A stretch of DNA of 64,000 bases from Caballeronia peredens (GCA_001544595.2 FCOH02000023.1:1-64000); one strand, 5' to 3'. Shown: positions 52,896-61,803, counted from the stretch's first letter. The notes: generated by a model not told the origin, from the letters alone. Numbers and translations are program-made.

Positions 52896-53687
52896 TCAAC
52901 CAGCGTGGGGAAAGAGCGCCTGGACGCGTTCGAGATCGGCGGGCGTATCCACGCCGGGGGGCGGGGCGTCCCGCGTCACGCGCACCGCGATGCGTTCGCC
53001 GTGCCATAGCGCGCGCAGTTGTTCGAGCGCTTCGGCGGCTTCGATCGGCGCCTGCGCGAGACCCGGAAACGCGCGCAGGAATTTCGCGCGATACGCATAG
53101 AGCCCGATATGGCGCAGCACGTTTTCCGGCACGGCAGGCAGCGCGCCGAGGGCGGCGACGTCGGGCCAGTGCGGCTGCCAGAGATCGCGCGTCCAGGGAA
53201 TCGGCGCGCGCGAGAAGTACAGCGCGACGCTCTTCGCATCGAGCACGACTTTCACCACGTTCGGATTGAAGACGTCGGCGGGATCGTGAATCGGGTGTGC
53301 GGCCGTGGCGATCGCGCACTCGGGATGCGCCGCGAGATGCGCCGCGACATCGCGCACGAGCTGCGGGTCGATGAGCGGCTCGTCGCCCTGCACGTTGACG
53401 ACGATGGCGTCGTCGTCCCAGTTCAGGCGCGTGGCGACTTCGGCCAGGCGGTCCGTGCCGGTCGGATGATCGGAGCGCGTCAGCATCACTTCGATGCCGT
53501 GATCGCGCGCCGCTTCGACCACGCGGTCGGAATCGGTCGCGATGAGCACCTGCGTCGCGCCGGAATCGCGCGCGCGCTCGGCGACGCGCACGACCATCGG
53601 CTTGCCGCCGATATCGGCGAGCGGCTTGTTCGGCAGGCGGGTCGACGCGAGGCGCGCGGGAATGACCGCGATGAACGGAACGGACAT
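52896..53687 (-). CDS. kdsB: 3-deoxy-manno-octulosonate cytidylyltransferase
   Basis: 263-residue enzyme forming CMP-Kdo for the LPS inner core. Signatures are FIAVIPARLASTRLPNKPLA at the start (nucleotide-binding), HPTGTDRLAEVATRLNW, VNVQGDEPLI and LYFSRAPIPWTRD. It is part of an envelope cluster with lpxK: lipid A 4'-kinase product is the acceptor for Kdo. It lies 18 bp after the Trm112 gene. Confidence 0.96.
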   Translation of the reverse strand: MSVPFIAVIPARLASTRLPNKPLADIGGKPMVVRVAERARDSGATQVLIATDSDRVVEAARDHGIEVMLTRSDHPTGTDRLAEVATRLNWDDDAIVVNVQGDEPLIDPQLVRDVAAHLAAHPECAIATAAHPIHDPADVFNPNVVKVVLDAKSVALYFSRAPIPWTRDLWQPHWPDVAALGALPAVPENVLRHIGLYAYRAKFLRAFPGLAQAPIEAAEALEQLRALWHGERIAVRVTRDAPPPGVDTPADLERVQALFPHAG

Positions 53688-53705
53688 GTCGGGGCGGCTC
53701 GGGAT

Positions 53706-53912
53706 TCAGGCGTCGCCGGCCGGCTTGAGCGGCTCGACGGGCGTGCCTTCGACGGTCTGGCGCGCTTCGTCGACGAGCATCACGGGAATGCCGTCGCGGA
53801 TCGGATAGGCGAGTTTGTCCGCGCTGCAGACGAGTTCCTGCGCCGCGCGGTCGTAACTGAGCGGGCCTTTGCAGATCGGGCAGACAAGGATTTCAAGCAG
53901 ACGTGCGTCCAC
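53706..53912 (-). CDS. Trm112 family protein (YcaR-like)
   Basis: 68-residue small protein. It opens (GTG start) DARLLEILVCPICKGPL and continues YPIRDGIPVMLVDEAR, matching YcaR, which is found between lpxK and kdsB in many proteobacteria. The zinc-ribbon cysteines are Cys-Pro-Ile-Cys plus one later Cys. The GTG at 53912 has GGAG nine bases upstream and overlaps the lpxK end by 20 bp; an upstream ATG at 53930 would add six residues but is less typical. Function is uncertain; relatives serve as methyltransferase partners. Confidence 0.87.
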   Translation of the reverse strand: MDARLLEILVCPICKGPLSYDRAAQELVCSADKLAYPIRDGIPVMLVDEARQTVEGTPVEPLKPAGDA

Positions 53913-54909
53913 GGAGTTTCTCCACAACAAGAGCGATGAGGCGCGGCCGGAGCACGGCTTGCACGGGAACGACCCAGATGCGTGCGTCGCGCCAGGCCCC
54001 GAATTTTACTGCATCCTTTTCGGTGATCAGGATGGCGTCGGCCTCCACGCCGGCAAACGGGTTCTCGCGATACGAATAATGATCGGGAAAGGCGCGCGTC
54101 GCGGGCGCGATGCCCGCCGCGCGCAGCGTCGCGAAGAAGCGTTCGGGCGAGCCGATGCCCGCCGCCGCGACCACTTTTTCGCCCGCGAACTGATCGAGCG
54201 GACGGCGCACCGAGGGATCGTCGAGCAGCCACGCGTCGCCGGATTCGAGTTCGAGCGCGAACGTGTCCGGCCAGGGCGGCAGCGTGCGGTCGTACGGACT
54301 GTTGACGAGCGTCGCGTCGCGGCGGCGCGACATCGGCTCGCGCAACGGGCCCGCCGGCAGCAGAAAGCCGTTGCCGCCCAGACGGTCGTCGAACACGACG
54401 AGCTCGAATGTGCGCGCGAGGCGATAGTGCTGCAGGCCGTCGTCGGAGACGAGGACATCGACGTTCGGATGCGCCGCGAGCAGCGCCTTCGCGGCCGCCA
54501 CGCGATCCGGGCAGACGAACACGGGCGCGTGCGTGCGCCGCGCGATCAGGAGCGGTTCGTCGCCGACCTGCGCGGCGACGGAGGTCGGCGCGACGCTCGT
54601 CGGCTTCGCCACTTTTGCGCCGTAGCCGCGCGAGATCACGCCCGGCTGGAAACCGGCGGCGCGCAGCGCCTCGACGAGCGCGATGACGGTCGGCGTCTTG
54701 CCCGTCCCGCCGACGGTCACATTACCCACGACGACCACCGGCACGCCCGGATCGACACGCTTGATCCAGCCGAGTTCGAAGAAGGCGCGCCGCGTCGCGG
54801 CGATCGCGCCGAAGATGCAGGAGAAGGGCGTCAGCGCCCACGCGACCGGACCGCGTCGGCGCCATTCGCGGGCGAGAAAGTTCTCGATCGGCGGTTTGAA
54901 GTCAGACAT
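53893..54909 (-). CDS. lpxK: Tetraacyldisaccharide 4'-kinase
   Basis: 338-residue inner-membrane-associated kinase phosphorylating the 4' position of the lipid A disaccharide. An N-terminal hydrophobic helix (about residues 20-40, PVAWALTPFSCIFGAIAATR) precedes the Walker-type motif VGNVTVGGTGKTPTVIALVE (residues 61-80). LVSDDGLQHYRLAR and FPDHYSYRENPFAG are further LpxK signatures. The start at 54909 (MSDFKPPIENFLAREW) is chosen over a meaningless upstream extension. First gene of lpxK-Trm112-kdsB. Confidence 0.95.
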   Translation of the reverse strand: MSDFKPPIENFLAREWRRRGPVAWALTPFSCIFGAIAATRRAFFELGWIKRVDPGVPVVVVGNVTVGGTGKTPTVIALVEALRAAGFQPGVISRGYGAKVAKPTSVAPTSVAAQVGDEPLLIARRTHAPVFVCPDRVAAAKALLAAHPNVDVLVSDDGLQHYRLARTFELVVFDDRLGGNGFLLPAGPLREPMSRRRDATLVNSPYDRTLPPWPDTFALELESGDAWLLDDPSVRRPLDQFAGEKVVAAAGIGSPERFFATLRAAGIAPATRAFPDHYSYRENPFAGVEADAILITEKDAVKFGAWRDARIWVVPVQAVLRPRLIALVVEKLRGRTSA

Positions 54910-55116
54910 GGACCGCCTTCGCGCCTGACGCGTGCGGGAGAAAAGTCGGATGCGGCGTGGCGTGCAACGGCAGCTCCTCGGATTCGGTTGGCGTTGAACG
55001 GTCGTCCGGCGATGACGGCGCAAGCGAATGACGCGAACCTGCGCCGGCCGGTACCGGAACCCGGCACTCTAGCGCGCGCGGGCCTTGCGCGCCAGTCGCC
55101 ATTCGCCGCGCGTTTC

Positions 55117-55138
55117 CGAATCAATCGCGATTGATTCG
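55117..55138. repeat. Perfect 22-bp palindrome
   Basis: CGAATCAATCG (55117-55127) is followed immediately by its exact reverse complement CGATTGATTCG (read 55128-55138). Being gapless, it is more like a dimeric-protein operator than an RNA hairpin. It sits about 230 bp from the lpxK start and 300 bp from the xseA start. Confidence 0.85.
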
Positions 55139-55171
55139 CGTTCGGGAACGCGCGCGGGCGATCGTTTCGCC

Positions 55172-55180
55172 TGTGGATAA
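55172..55180 (-). promoter_or_regulatory. DnaA box
   Basis: TGTGGATAA, the exact reverse complement of the consensus DnaA box TTATCCACA. Single copy, followed by CTCTGTG. No cluster of boxes and no dnaA/dnaN neighbours are present, so it is not an origin; a regulatory or titration site is possible. Confidence 0.6.
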
Positions 55181-55436
55181 CTCTGTGAAGAACTTGGCGT
55201 CCGGAAGCGGGGCATCCGCTTCGAGAAAGAGTTGCTTCGGCTATTACGCTTCAGCCGAAATTTTAATTGTTTAAAATCAATCTGTTATCACGATATCACT
55301 GGCTTTCAGCGAGGTTCCGGCCCAGATCCCGGTAAGTCTTTCTGTGTGGACACTTGCTACACTTCCGTACCTCGTCCAGCGGCCTTTATCCATCAGGACA
55401 ATCGGCCGTTGCGCCTAGTCTTTTTCCGGTCCCGCC

Positions 55437-56804
55437 ATGATTTCCGATTCTCTCGCGTCGCCAGGCGGCGATGCCGTCATCCCCGTTTCCGCGCTGAATC
55501 GCGCGATCAGCACGATGCTCGAGCGATCGTTTCCGCTCGTGTGGGTGTCGGGCGAGGTGTCGAACTTCACGCGCGCGGCGAGCGGCCACTGGTACTTTTC
55601 GATCAAGGACGCGAACGCGCAGATGCGCTGCGTGATGTTCCGCGGACGCGCGCAATACGCCGAATTCACCCCGCGCGAAGGCGATCGCATCGAAGTGCGC
55701 GCGCTGGTCACGATGTACGAGCCGCGCGGCGAGTTGCAACTGAACGTCGAAGCGGTGCGGCGCACCGGACAAGGGCGGCTCTACGAAGCGTTTCTGCGGC
55801 TCAAGGCGCAGCTCGAAAGCGAAGGGCTTTTCGCGGCGGAGCGCAAACGCGCGCTGCCAACGCATCCGCGCGGCATCGGCATCGTGACGTCGCTGCAGGC
55901 GGCCGCGTTGCGCGACGTCCTCACGACGCTCGCACGGCGCGCGCCGCATGTGCCGGTCGTCATCTATCCGGCGCCGGTTCAGGGCGCGGGCGTCAGCGCC
56001 AAACTCGCCGCGATGGTCGATGCCGCCAACGCACGGCGTGAAGTGGATGTGCTGATCGTCTGCCGCGGCGGCGGATCGATCGAGGATTTGTGGGCATTCA
56101 ACGAAGAAGTGCTCGCGCGCGCGATCGCGGAGAGCGCGCTGCCGGTGGTGAGCGGCGTCGGACACGAGACGGATTTCACCATCGCGGATTTCGCCGCCGA
56201 CGTGCGCGCGCCGACACCCACCGCAGCCGCCGAGCTGGTCAGTCCGCAACGCGTGCTGTTGTTGCGCGATCTCGATCATCGTCACGCGGCGCTCGCGCGC
56301 GGCTTCGGCCGCATGATGGAACGCCGCGCGCAGCAACTCGACTGGCTCGCGCGCCGGCTCGTGAGTCCGGCCGAACGGCTTGCGCGGCAAAACACGCACC
56401 TGCGGCAACTGGCGGTCCGTCTCGTCGCCGCCGGCGCGCGGCCCGTACGCGAGGCGCGCGCGCACTTCGCGCTGGTGCATTACCGATGGCAGCGCAGGCG
56501 ACCCGATGTCGTCGCCGGACGCGAGCATGTGCTGCGTCTTTCGCAGCGCATGAAAAGCGCGCATGTGCGCCGTGCGGAACGGGAGAAGGCGCGCGTATCG
56601 GAACTGGCGGCGCGCTTGCAGGTGCTGAGCCCGCAGCGCACGCTGGAGCGCGGCTACGCCGCACTGATCGACACGCAAACGGGCCGCGCATTGCGCGCGC
56701 CGAACGCGCTGAAGCCGAAACGTCCGCTGACGGTTCACCTCGCCGAAGGATCGGCGGACGTGCTGCTCGCCGATGTCCAGCCGCGTCTGTCAGATGAATT
56801 CTGA
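55437..56804 (+). CDS. xseA: Exodeoxyribonuclease VII large subunit
   Basis: 455-residue catalytic subunit of exonuclease VII, which degrades single-stranded DNA from both ends in mismatch and recombination repair. An N-terminal OB-fold (about residues 15-110, FPLVWVSGEVSNFTRAASGH) leads into the catalytic domain with GIVTSLQAAALRDVLTTLAR, VLIVCRGGGSIEDLWAFNEE and VVSGVGHETDFTIADFAADV. A C-terminal coiled-coil binds XseB; xseB itself is not in the window. The chain is of normal length. Confidence 0.96.
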   Translation: MISDSLASPGGDAVIPVSALNRAISTMLERSFPLVWVSGEVSNFTRAASGHWYFSIKDANAQMRCVMFRGRAQYAEFTPREGDRIEVRALVTMYEPRGELQLNVEAVRRTGQGRLYEAFLRLKAQLESEGLFAAERKRALPTHPRGIGIVTSLQAAALRDVLTTLARRAPHVPVVIYPAPVQGAGVSAKLAAMVDAANARREVDVLIVCRGGGSIEDLWAFNEEVLARAIAESALPVVSGVGHETDFTIADFAADVRAPTPTAAAELVSPQRVLLLRDLDHRHAALARGFGRMMERRAQQLDWLARRLVSPAERLARQNTHLRQLAVRLVAAGARPVREARAHFALVHYRWQRRRPDVVAGREHVLRLSQRMKSAHVRRAEREKARVSELAARLQVLSPQRTLERGYAALIDTQTGRALRAPNALKPKRPLTVHLAEGSADVLLADVQPRLSDEF

Positions 56805-56921
56805 CTCCGGTCGATACGCGGCGCGGACGTACTTTTGACGTGGCCCAAAAAGTCCGCGAGAGCACTTTTTACGCCGCTCCCGACGAATAGAAAGCAATCT
56901 TTCTCATAATGGGCACACGGT

Positions 56922-56950
56922 TTGCCGGGTTATCCCAACTCGCCTACAAT
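56922..56950 (+). promoter_or_regulatory. sodB promoter
   Basis: TTGCCG (56922-56927), exactly 17 bp, TACAAT (56945-56950). Transcription would start near 56957, giving a leader of about 58 nt before sodB. Confidence 0.7.
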
Positions 56951-57014
56951 CCATTGCTCCACTGCTTCACTCCTCACAGTCCCTACAATCCACATAGAAA
57001 AGGAAGCTCGCATC

Positions 57015-57596
57015 ATGGAACATACGCTGCCGCCGCTGCCGTTCGACAAGAACGCGCTCGCTCCGCACATGTCGGAAGAAACGCTCGAGTATCACTATGG
57101 CAAGCATCACCAGACCTATGTGACCAATCTGAACAAGCTGATTCCCGGCACCGAGTTCGAGAATCTGTCGCTCGAAGAAATCGTGAAGAAGTCGTCGGGC
57201 GGCATCTTCAACAACTCGGCGCAAGTCTGGAATCACACGTTCTTCTGGAACAGCCTGTCGCCGAAGGGCGGCGGCGCTCCGACCGGCGCGCTGGCTGACG
57301 CCATCAACGCCAAGTACGGCTCGTTCGACAAGTTCAAGGAAGAGTTCGCGAAGGTCGCAACCGGCACGTTCGGTTCGGGCTGGACGTGGCTCGTGAAGAA
57401 GACCGACGGCACGCTCGACATCGTGTCGACGAGCAACGCCGCCACGCCGCTCACGACGGACGCGAAGGCGCTCCTGACCATCGACGTGTGGGAGCATGCG
57501 TATTACATCGATTACCGCAATGCGCGTCCGAAGTTCATCGAGGCTTACTGGAATATCGCGAACTGGGATTTCGCCGCGAAGAATTTCGGTGCCTGA
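57015..57596 (+). CDS. sodB: Superoxide dismutase [Fe]
   Basis: 193-residue cytoplasmic enzyme dismutating superoxide. Metal ligands are His27 (ETLEYHYGKHH), His74 (VWNHTFFWNS), Asp157 and His161 (TIDVWEHAYYIDY). Gln70 in FNNSAQVWNH is the second-sphere glutamine in the position typical of iron rather than manganese enzymes. The start at 57015 is preceded by AGGA; an earlier in-frame ATG would add a non-homologous leader. It has a good promoter and a strong terminator, i.e. a monocistronic unit. Confidence 0.97.
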   Translation: MEHTLPPLPFDKNALAPHMSEETLEYHYGKHHQTYVTNLNKLIPGTEFENLSLEEIVKKSSGGIFNNSAQVWNHTFFWNSLSPKGGGAPTGALADAINAKYGSFDKFKEEFAKVATGTFGSGWTWLVKKTDGTLDIVSTSNAATPLTTDAKALLTIDVWEHAYYIDYRNARPKFIEAYWNIANWDFAAKNFGA

Positions 57597-57646
57597 GCAT
57601 CTGAATGAGCTGAAAGCCTTTCGCTGAAGGTTTTCGCTCAGATCTG

Positions 57647-57681
57647 AAAAGCCGTATCGGTGATGCCGGTGCGGCTTTTTT
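57647..57681 (+). terminator. Terminator after sodB
   Basis: AAAAGCCG (57647-57654) pairs with CGGCTTTT (57672-57679), with an inner ATCGG/CCGGT helix, followed by TT and TGTTGG. It lies 50 bp past the sodB stop. Confidence 0.9.
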
Positions 57682-57885
57682 GTTGGTTTCAAAAATAATC
57701 TGGATAACTAATTATATGCGGCGGAATTCGGATGCCGAGAAACTCGCGCAACTTCAGAGCTCGATTTCGTCTGCAGAAAACGAGCCGTGCCGCCTGTGCG
57801 AATCCTTTCGCAAGAAATTAGAATCGGCTTTTGGCACAGGCGCGAAGATGTCGCCACGCCATCCTCACCGCATCTGAAGTCCATC

Positions 57886-58038
57886 ATGAAACGCTTCGCA
57901 GGCCTTTGCCTCGCGGCCTGGTCGGCGGCCGCACTGCTGTATTTCGGCCGCCACTCCGCTGCGCTCATCGTGCTTTCCGGCGTGCTCGCGCTCGCCGGAT
58001 TCGATCTGGTTCGCCCCGAGTCCGACCATCACTCCTGA
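57886..58038 (+). CDS. Small hydrophobic membrane protein
   Basis: 50-residue protein, not recognised. It starts MKRFAGLCLAAWSAAALLYF and continues with a second hydrophobic stretch (SAALIVLSGVLALAGFDLV), ending in a polar tail (RPESDHHS), so it has one or two membrane helices. No strong ribosome-binding site is seen; the start at 57886 is chosen by the protein character, and the open frame upstream is polar. It lies between sodB and the EAL-type gene (39 bp from the latter's stop, convergent). Could be a real small membrane protein or chance. Confidence 0.5.
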   Translation: MKRFAGLCLAAWSAAALLYFGRHSAALIVLSGVLALAGFDLVRPESDHHS

Positions 58039-58077
58039 CGTTCAGGACGCGGGCCGCGCGGCGCGAGGCACCGCCGG

Positions 58078-59352
58078 TCACCTCCGGCGCGGCGCCGCTT
58101 CCCAGTTGATGTCGACGCACAGCACTTGCAGCCCGTACGGCGTCTGCGCGGCGATCGACGCCGTCACGCACAGGTGCGCCTCGTTGATCGACAGATAAGG
58201 CGCCGTCAGATGCACGCGGCCCGGCGCGCGCAGCGCTTCGATGAAATACGGCCGCCGTTCCCAGCTTGCGCCTTCCGAATGCAGCAGCGGGCTGAAGCGC
58301 TTCGCGCGCTGCGACGTGCGCACGACCGGCACGACGTTGTCGCCGATCTGCCGGCCGGCCTGATCGAGCAGGAAGCAGCGGGCGGTGTCGGCGAGTTGCA
58401 GCAGCTCGCTCGTCGCGGCGCCGAGCGCTTCGCCTTCCATCAGCTTGACCGATGCGCGTTCGAGCCCGCTCACGTACGGCTCCAGCCGCGTCGCCTGGGC
58501 GCGCTCGCGAGCCGCGATGCGCTCGCGCGATGCGGCGGACAACGCGTCCATCACGCTCGCGGCGACCTGCGGATGCACGGCATCGACGCCCGGTTGCGCG
58601 AAATACGCGCCCTGCACGAAATCGACGTTGCATTCGAGCGCGATCAACGCGTCGCGCTCGGTCGAGAGGCCGCCCATCAGCACGAGCTGGCCGGATTCAT
58701 GCAGCAGCGACACGAGGCGCGGCAGCACACGCTCGATATGCGAGTGCTCGGTCGCCTGCTGCAGGATGCAGCGGTCGAGCGTCACGATGTCCGGGCGCAG
58801 TTGCCAGACACGGTCGATGTTCGAGTGCTTCACGCCGAAACCGTCCAGCGCGATCAGAAAGCCCGATTTGCGTAGCGAATCGATGATCTCGCTGAAACGC
58901 GTCGTCTCGCCGCCCGCCTGCTCGGGCACTTCCAGTACCACGCGCTGCGGCGACAGCCCGATGTCCTTCAACGCGGCGAGCAGCGCGTCGCCGTAGCTCG
59001 TGTCCATCAGCGCTGCGGGATGCAGGCTCAGAAAGAGCCATTCGTCGTGACTGTCGAACGCGTTGAAATTGCCCAGATGCAGCGATTCCGCGAGCCGGCC
59101 GAGTTCGAGCAGATCGCCGCGCCGCGCGGCCTGCGTGAACACTTCGTGCGACGGAACGTGCCGATGCGCGTCGTCGCGGGCGCGCAGGGACGCGTGATAG
59201 CCGATTGCGCGCCGGTGCGACACGGAAAAGACAGGCTGGAACACGCTGAAAACGGTGTACTCGCCGTACAGCACGGTGCGACGTGAGCCGTCGTCGCCGG
59301 CGACGGGGCGCGGCGGCTGGAAGCGGGGAGGGTCGAGATCAACCATGCTCAT
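58078..59352 (-). CDS. Degenerate EAL-domain protein with C-terminal sensor domain
   Basis: 424-residue cytoplasmic protein. Residues about 35-255 have the EAL phosphodiesterase fold, but key catalytic residues are replaced: the EAL motif reads GYHASLR (His53 for Glu), the metal-site Asn region reads LFLSLHP, DDFG is DGFG (Asp169-Gly170), the Lys of KxD is Thr190 and the EGVE region is MGGLSTE. Glu140 (VLEVPE) and QGAYFAQP remain. Residues about 290-424 resemble the YkuI C-terminal sensory domain. Probably a cyclic di-GMP binding or signalling protein without hydrolase activity (inference). Confidence 0.8.
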   Translation of the reverse strand: MSMVDLDPPRFQPPRPVAGDDGSRRTVLYGEYTVFSVFQPVFSVSHRRAIGYHASLRARDDAHRHVPSHEVFTQAARRGDLLELGRLAESLHLGNFNAFDSHDEWLFLSLHPAALMDTSYGDALLAALKDIGLSPQRVVLEVPEQAGGETTRFSEIIDSLRKSGFLIALDGFGVKHSNIDRVWQLRPDIVTLDRCILQQATEHSHIERVLPRLVSLLHESGQLVLMGGLSTERDALIALECNVDFVQGAYFAQPGVDAVHPQVAASVMDALSAASRERIAARERAQATRLEPYVSGLERASVKLMEGEALGAATSELLQLADTARCFLLDQAGRQIGDNVVPVVRTSQRAKRFSPLLHSEGASWERRPYFIEALRAPGRVHLTAPYLSINEAHLCVTASIAAQTPYGLQVLCVDINWEAAPRRR

Positions 59353-59615
59353 GGTGTCGATGCTTCAGGCGGTGAGGGCGGTGAACTTAACGAGACAGTT
59401 TACAGGAACGCCACCCGGCCATTCCAGCAAAAAGCGTGCAAATTCAATCCACAAGCGGCTCGGCGCGGCCATCGGCGTGTCCGCAGCGGCTATTCGTGTG
59501 CGGATTGGACGATCGTGCTGCACGCGCGGGATCGCACGCCGCGTGACTGTGCGCGCGGGCACCGGCGCGGTGCGCGCGTGCCGTCCCTGCCGCGTGTCAG
59601 CCGCATCCGCCGCCT

Positions 59616-61049
59616 TCAGTTCGACTCCGACGGGTCGGGCTTGCGGCTCACGGCGCGCACTTCCGGCGCGAGCTGGCCGAAGATCCAGGCCGTCGCCGCC
59701 GTGATGACGCCGACGCACAGAAACGTCGCGTGAAATGCGGGCAGCGAGTTCGACGCGGTCACCTGCGGCAGCAGGCCGGTGAAGGTCGAAAGAATGGCGC
59801 CGGCGACGGTCACGCCGAGACTCATCGACAACATCTGCACGAGCGAAAAAAGACTGTTGCCGCTGCTCGCGCCGCCGGTGCCCAGGTCTTTGAGCGTGAG
59901 CGTGTTCATCGCGGTGAACTGCATCGAATTGACGGCGCCGAAGATCGCGAGCTGCACGAGCCGCGACCACAGCGGCTGATGCGCGCTCGCGAGCGAGAAA
60001 CTCGCCATCATCAGGCCGACGAGCACCGTGTTCACCACCAGCACGCGCCGGTAGCCGAACTGCTCGATGAGACGCGTGACGAGGCGCTTGGACAGCATGC
60101 CGGCGGCGGCGACGGGCAGCATCATCATGCCGGCCTGAAACGCCGTGTAGCCGAGGCTCACCTGCAGCAGCAGCGGAATCAGATACGGCATCGCGCCGCT
60201 GCCGATACGCGCGAACAGATTGCCGAGCAGGCCGACGCTGAACGTGTGGATCTTGAACAGGTCGAGCGAGAAGATCGGCTGGGCGGCGCGCGTCGCGTGC
60301 AGGCCGTAGGCGACGAAGCAGCCGAAGGAAAGCACGAGCAGCACGATCACGATGGCATGCTGCAGGCCGAGATCGGCCAGGCCGTCGAGCGAAATCGTCA
60401 GCGCGACCATGCCGACGGCAAGCAGCAGATAGCCGGCGAGATCGAAGCGCGCGGTCGCGGGATTGCGGCTGTCGGGCATGTACAGATGCGTCGCGATGCA
60501 GCCGGCCACGCCCACCGGCACGTTGATCAGAAAGATCCAGTGCCACGACGCGATCTGCACGAGCCAGCCGCCGAGCGTCGGGCCGATGAGCGGGCCGATG
60601 AGCCCCGGAATCGCGACGAACGCCAGCGCCGACAGATACCGTTCGGCCGGAAACACGCGCAGCACGGCGAGGCGTCCGACCGGCAGCAGCATGGCGCCGC
60701 CGACGCCCTGCACGACCCGGTACGCGACGAGCGCCGTCAGCGACTGCGCGTTCGCGCACAAGAGCGAGCCGATCGCGAAGACCAGGATCGCGCTGAAGAA
60801 CACGCGCCGCGTGCCGAGCTTGTCGGCGAGCCAGCCGGAGACGGGGATCATCATGGCCATCGTGAGCGAGTAGGCGATCACGACGCCCTGCATGCGCAGC
60901 GGCGCTTCGCCCAGGCTTCTGGCCATTGCGGGAAGCGCGGTGTTGACGATCGTCGAGTCCAGCGTCTGCATGAAGAAGCCGGTGGCGACGAGCCACAGCA
61001 TGATGGAGAGCGATCGGTCGGACGGCGTGGCTGCGGCGGTGTCGGTCAT
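59616..61049 (-). CDS. MFS multidrug exporter, DHA2 family (MdtD-like)
   Basis: 477-residue inner-membrane proton antiporter with 14 predicted helices. The first helix holds the DHA motif FMQTLDSTIVNTALPAMARS; motif A is GWLADKLGTRRVFFSAIL and motif C-type GPLIGPTLGGWL follows helix 5. It resembles MdtD/YegB-type and EmrB/QacA exporters. The substrate is unknown. It is preceded 7 bp upstream by a GntR-type regulator gene on the same strand, so the two form an operon. Confidence 0.9.
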   Translation of the reverse strand: MTDTAAATPSDRSLSIMLWLVATGFFMQTLDSTIVNTALPAMARSLGEAPLRMQGVVIAYSLTMAMMIPVSGWLADKLGTRRVFFSAILVFAIGSLLCANAQSLTALVAYRVVQGVGGAMLLPVGRLAVLRVFPAERYLSALAFVAIPGLIGPLIGPTLGGWLVQIASWHWIFLINVPVGVAGCIATHLYMPDSRNPATARFDLAGYLLLAVGMVALTISLDGLADLGLQHAIVIVLLVLSFGCFVAYGLHATRAAQPIFSLDLFKIHTFSVGLLGNLFARIGSGAMPYLIPLLLQVSLGYTAFQAGMMMLPVAAAGMLSKRLVTRLIEQFGYRRVLVVNTVLVGLMMASFSLASAHQPLWSRLVQLAIFGAVNSMQFTAMNTLTLKDLGTGGASSGNSLFSLVQMLSMSLGVTVAGAILSTFTGLLPQVTASNSLPAFHATFLCVGVITAATAWIFGQLAPEVRAVSRKPDPSESN

Positions 61050-61056
61050 GTCGGGC

Positions 61057-61803
61057 TTATTTGCGCAGCTCGGCGACGAAGTCGTAGTAATCGTTGCGAC
61101 AGTAGGTGTCGGTCAGCTCGATCGCGCGCTGATCGGCCGTGTAGCCCACGCGCGTGATGAGCAGGAGCGCGTCGTGCGGCGCGATGCCCATCTGCTGCGC
61201 GATCTCGTCGCTCGCGTTGACGGCGCGAAAATGCTGGAGCGCGCGCACGATGGACAGCCCGCGCGCGTCCAGATAGCTGTAGAGCGAATCGCCGATGGCG
61301 TGCGGATCGGGAATGCACGACGCGGGGAATGTGGAGTTTTCGACGGCCATCACGATGTCGTCGGCGAGACGCAGGCGCTTCAGGCGCGTGACGGTGGCGG
61401 CGGGCGAGAGACCGAGCTGGATGACTTCGTCGCGGTTGGCGGGCTCGATCGTACGCGAGAGCCATTTCGAACTCGGCTTGAAACCGCGGCGGCGCAGCAT
61501 CTCGGAGAAGCTCGACAGGCGCGAGAGCGGATCTTCGTAACGTGGCGTGATGAAGCTGCCCGCGCCTTGCTCGCGGCGAATCAGCCCTTGCTCGACGAGC
61601 AGCGCGATCGCCTTTCTCGACGTGATTCTCGATACCCCGAGCGCCTCGGACAGCACGCGCTCGGAGGGCAGCGCCTCGCCGGCGTTCCAGCGATTGTCGT
61701 GGATGGCGTTGGCGAGCTTGCGGGCGAGTTGCAGATAGAGCGGTGTGTCGCTGTCCGGGTCCGGGCGCAGGTCGCGCCAGCGGTCTTCCGAGGTCGAGTT
61801 CAT
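61057..61803 (-). CDS. GntR-family (HutC/UTRA type) transcriptional regulator
   Basis: 248-residue regulator. The winged helix-turn-helix covers about residues 20-85 (LYLQLARKLANAIHDNRWNA, LPSERVLSEALGVSRITSRK). The UTRA effector domain covers about 105-240 (VMAVENSTFPASCIPDPHAI, YCRNDYYDFVAEL). It is closest in type to the NagR/DasR-like sugar-phosphate-responsive group, but no nag genes are next to it. It precedes the DHA2 exporter by 7 bp and probably controls it. A direct repeat AAGACAAA lies just upstream (61837-61857). Confidence 0.88.
   Translation of the reverse strand: MNSTSEDRWRDLRPDPDSDTPLYLQLARKLANAIHDNRWNAGEALPSERVLSEALGVSRITSRKAIALLVEQGLIRREQGAGSFITPRYEDPLSRLSSFSEMLRRRGFKPSSKWLSRTIEPANRDEVIQLGLSPAATVTRLKRLRLADDIVMAVENSTFPASCIPDPHAIGDSLYSYLDARGLSIVRALQHFRAVNASDEIAQQMGIAPHDALLLITRVGYTADQRAIELTDTYCRNDYYDFVAELRK

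Larger units (their letters stand above)
54910..55436. promoter_or_regulatory. lpxK/xseA divergent region with palindrome and DnaA box
   Basis: 527 bp with no convincing gene. It contains a perfect 22-bp palindrome (55117-55138), a 7-bp-arm inverted repeat (CGCGTTC...GAACGCG, 55137-55152), an exact DnaA box (55172-55180) and a strongly AT-rich tract (about 55256-55300) that includes TAAAAT and TTATCACGA. Presumably it holds the lpxK and xseA promoters, although no consensus pair stands out. Confidence 0.6.

Noticed and set aside
55172..55180. Chromosomal replication origin
   Set aside because: Only one exact DnaA box, no box cluster, and no dnaA, dnaN or gidA neighbours.
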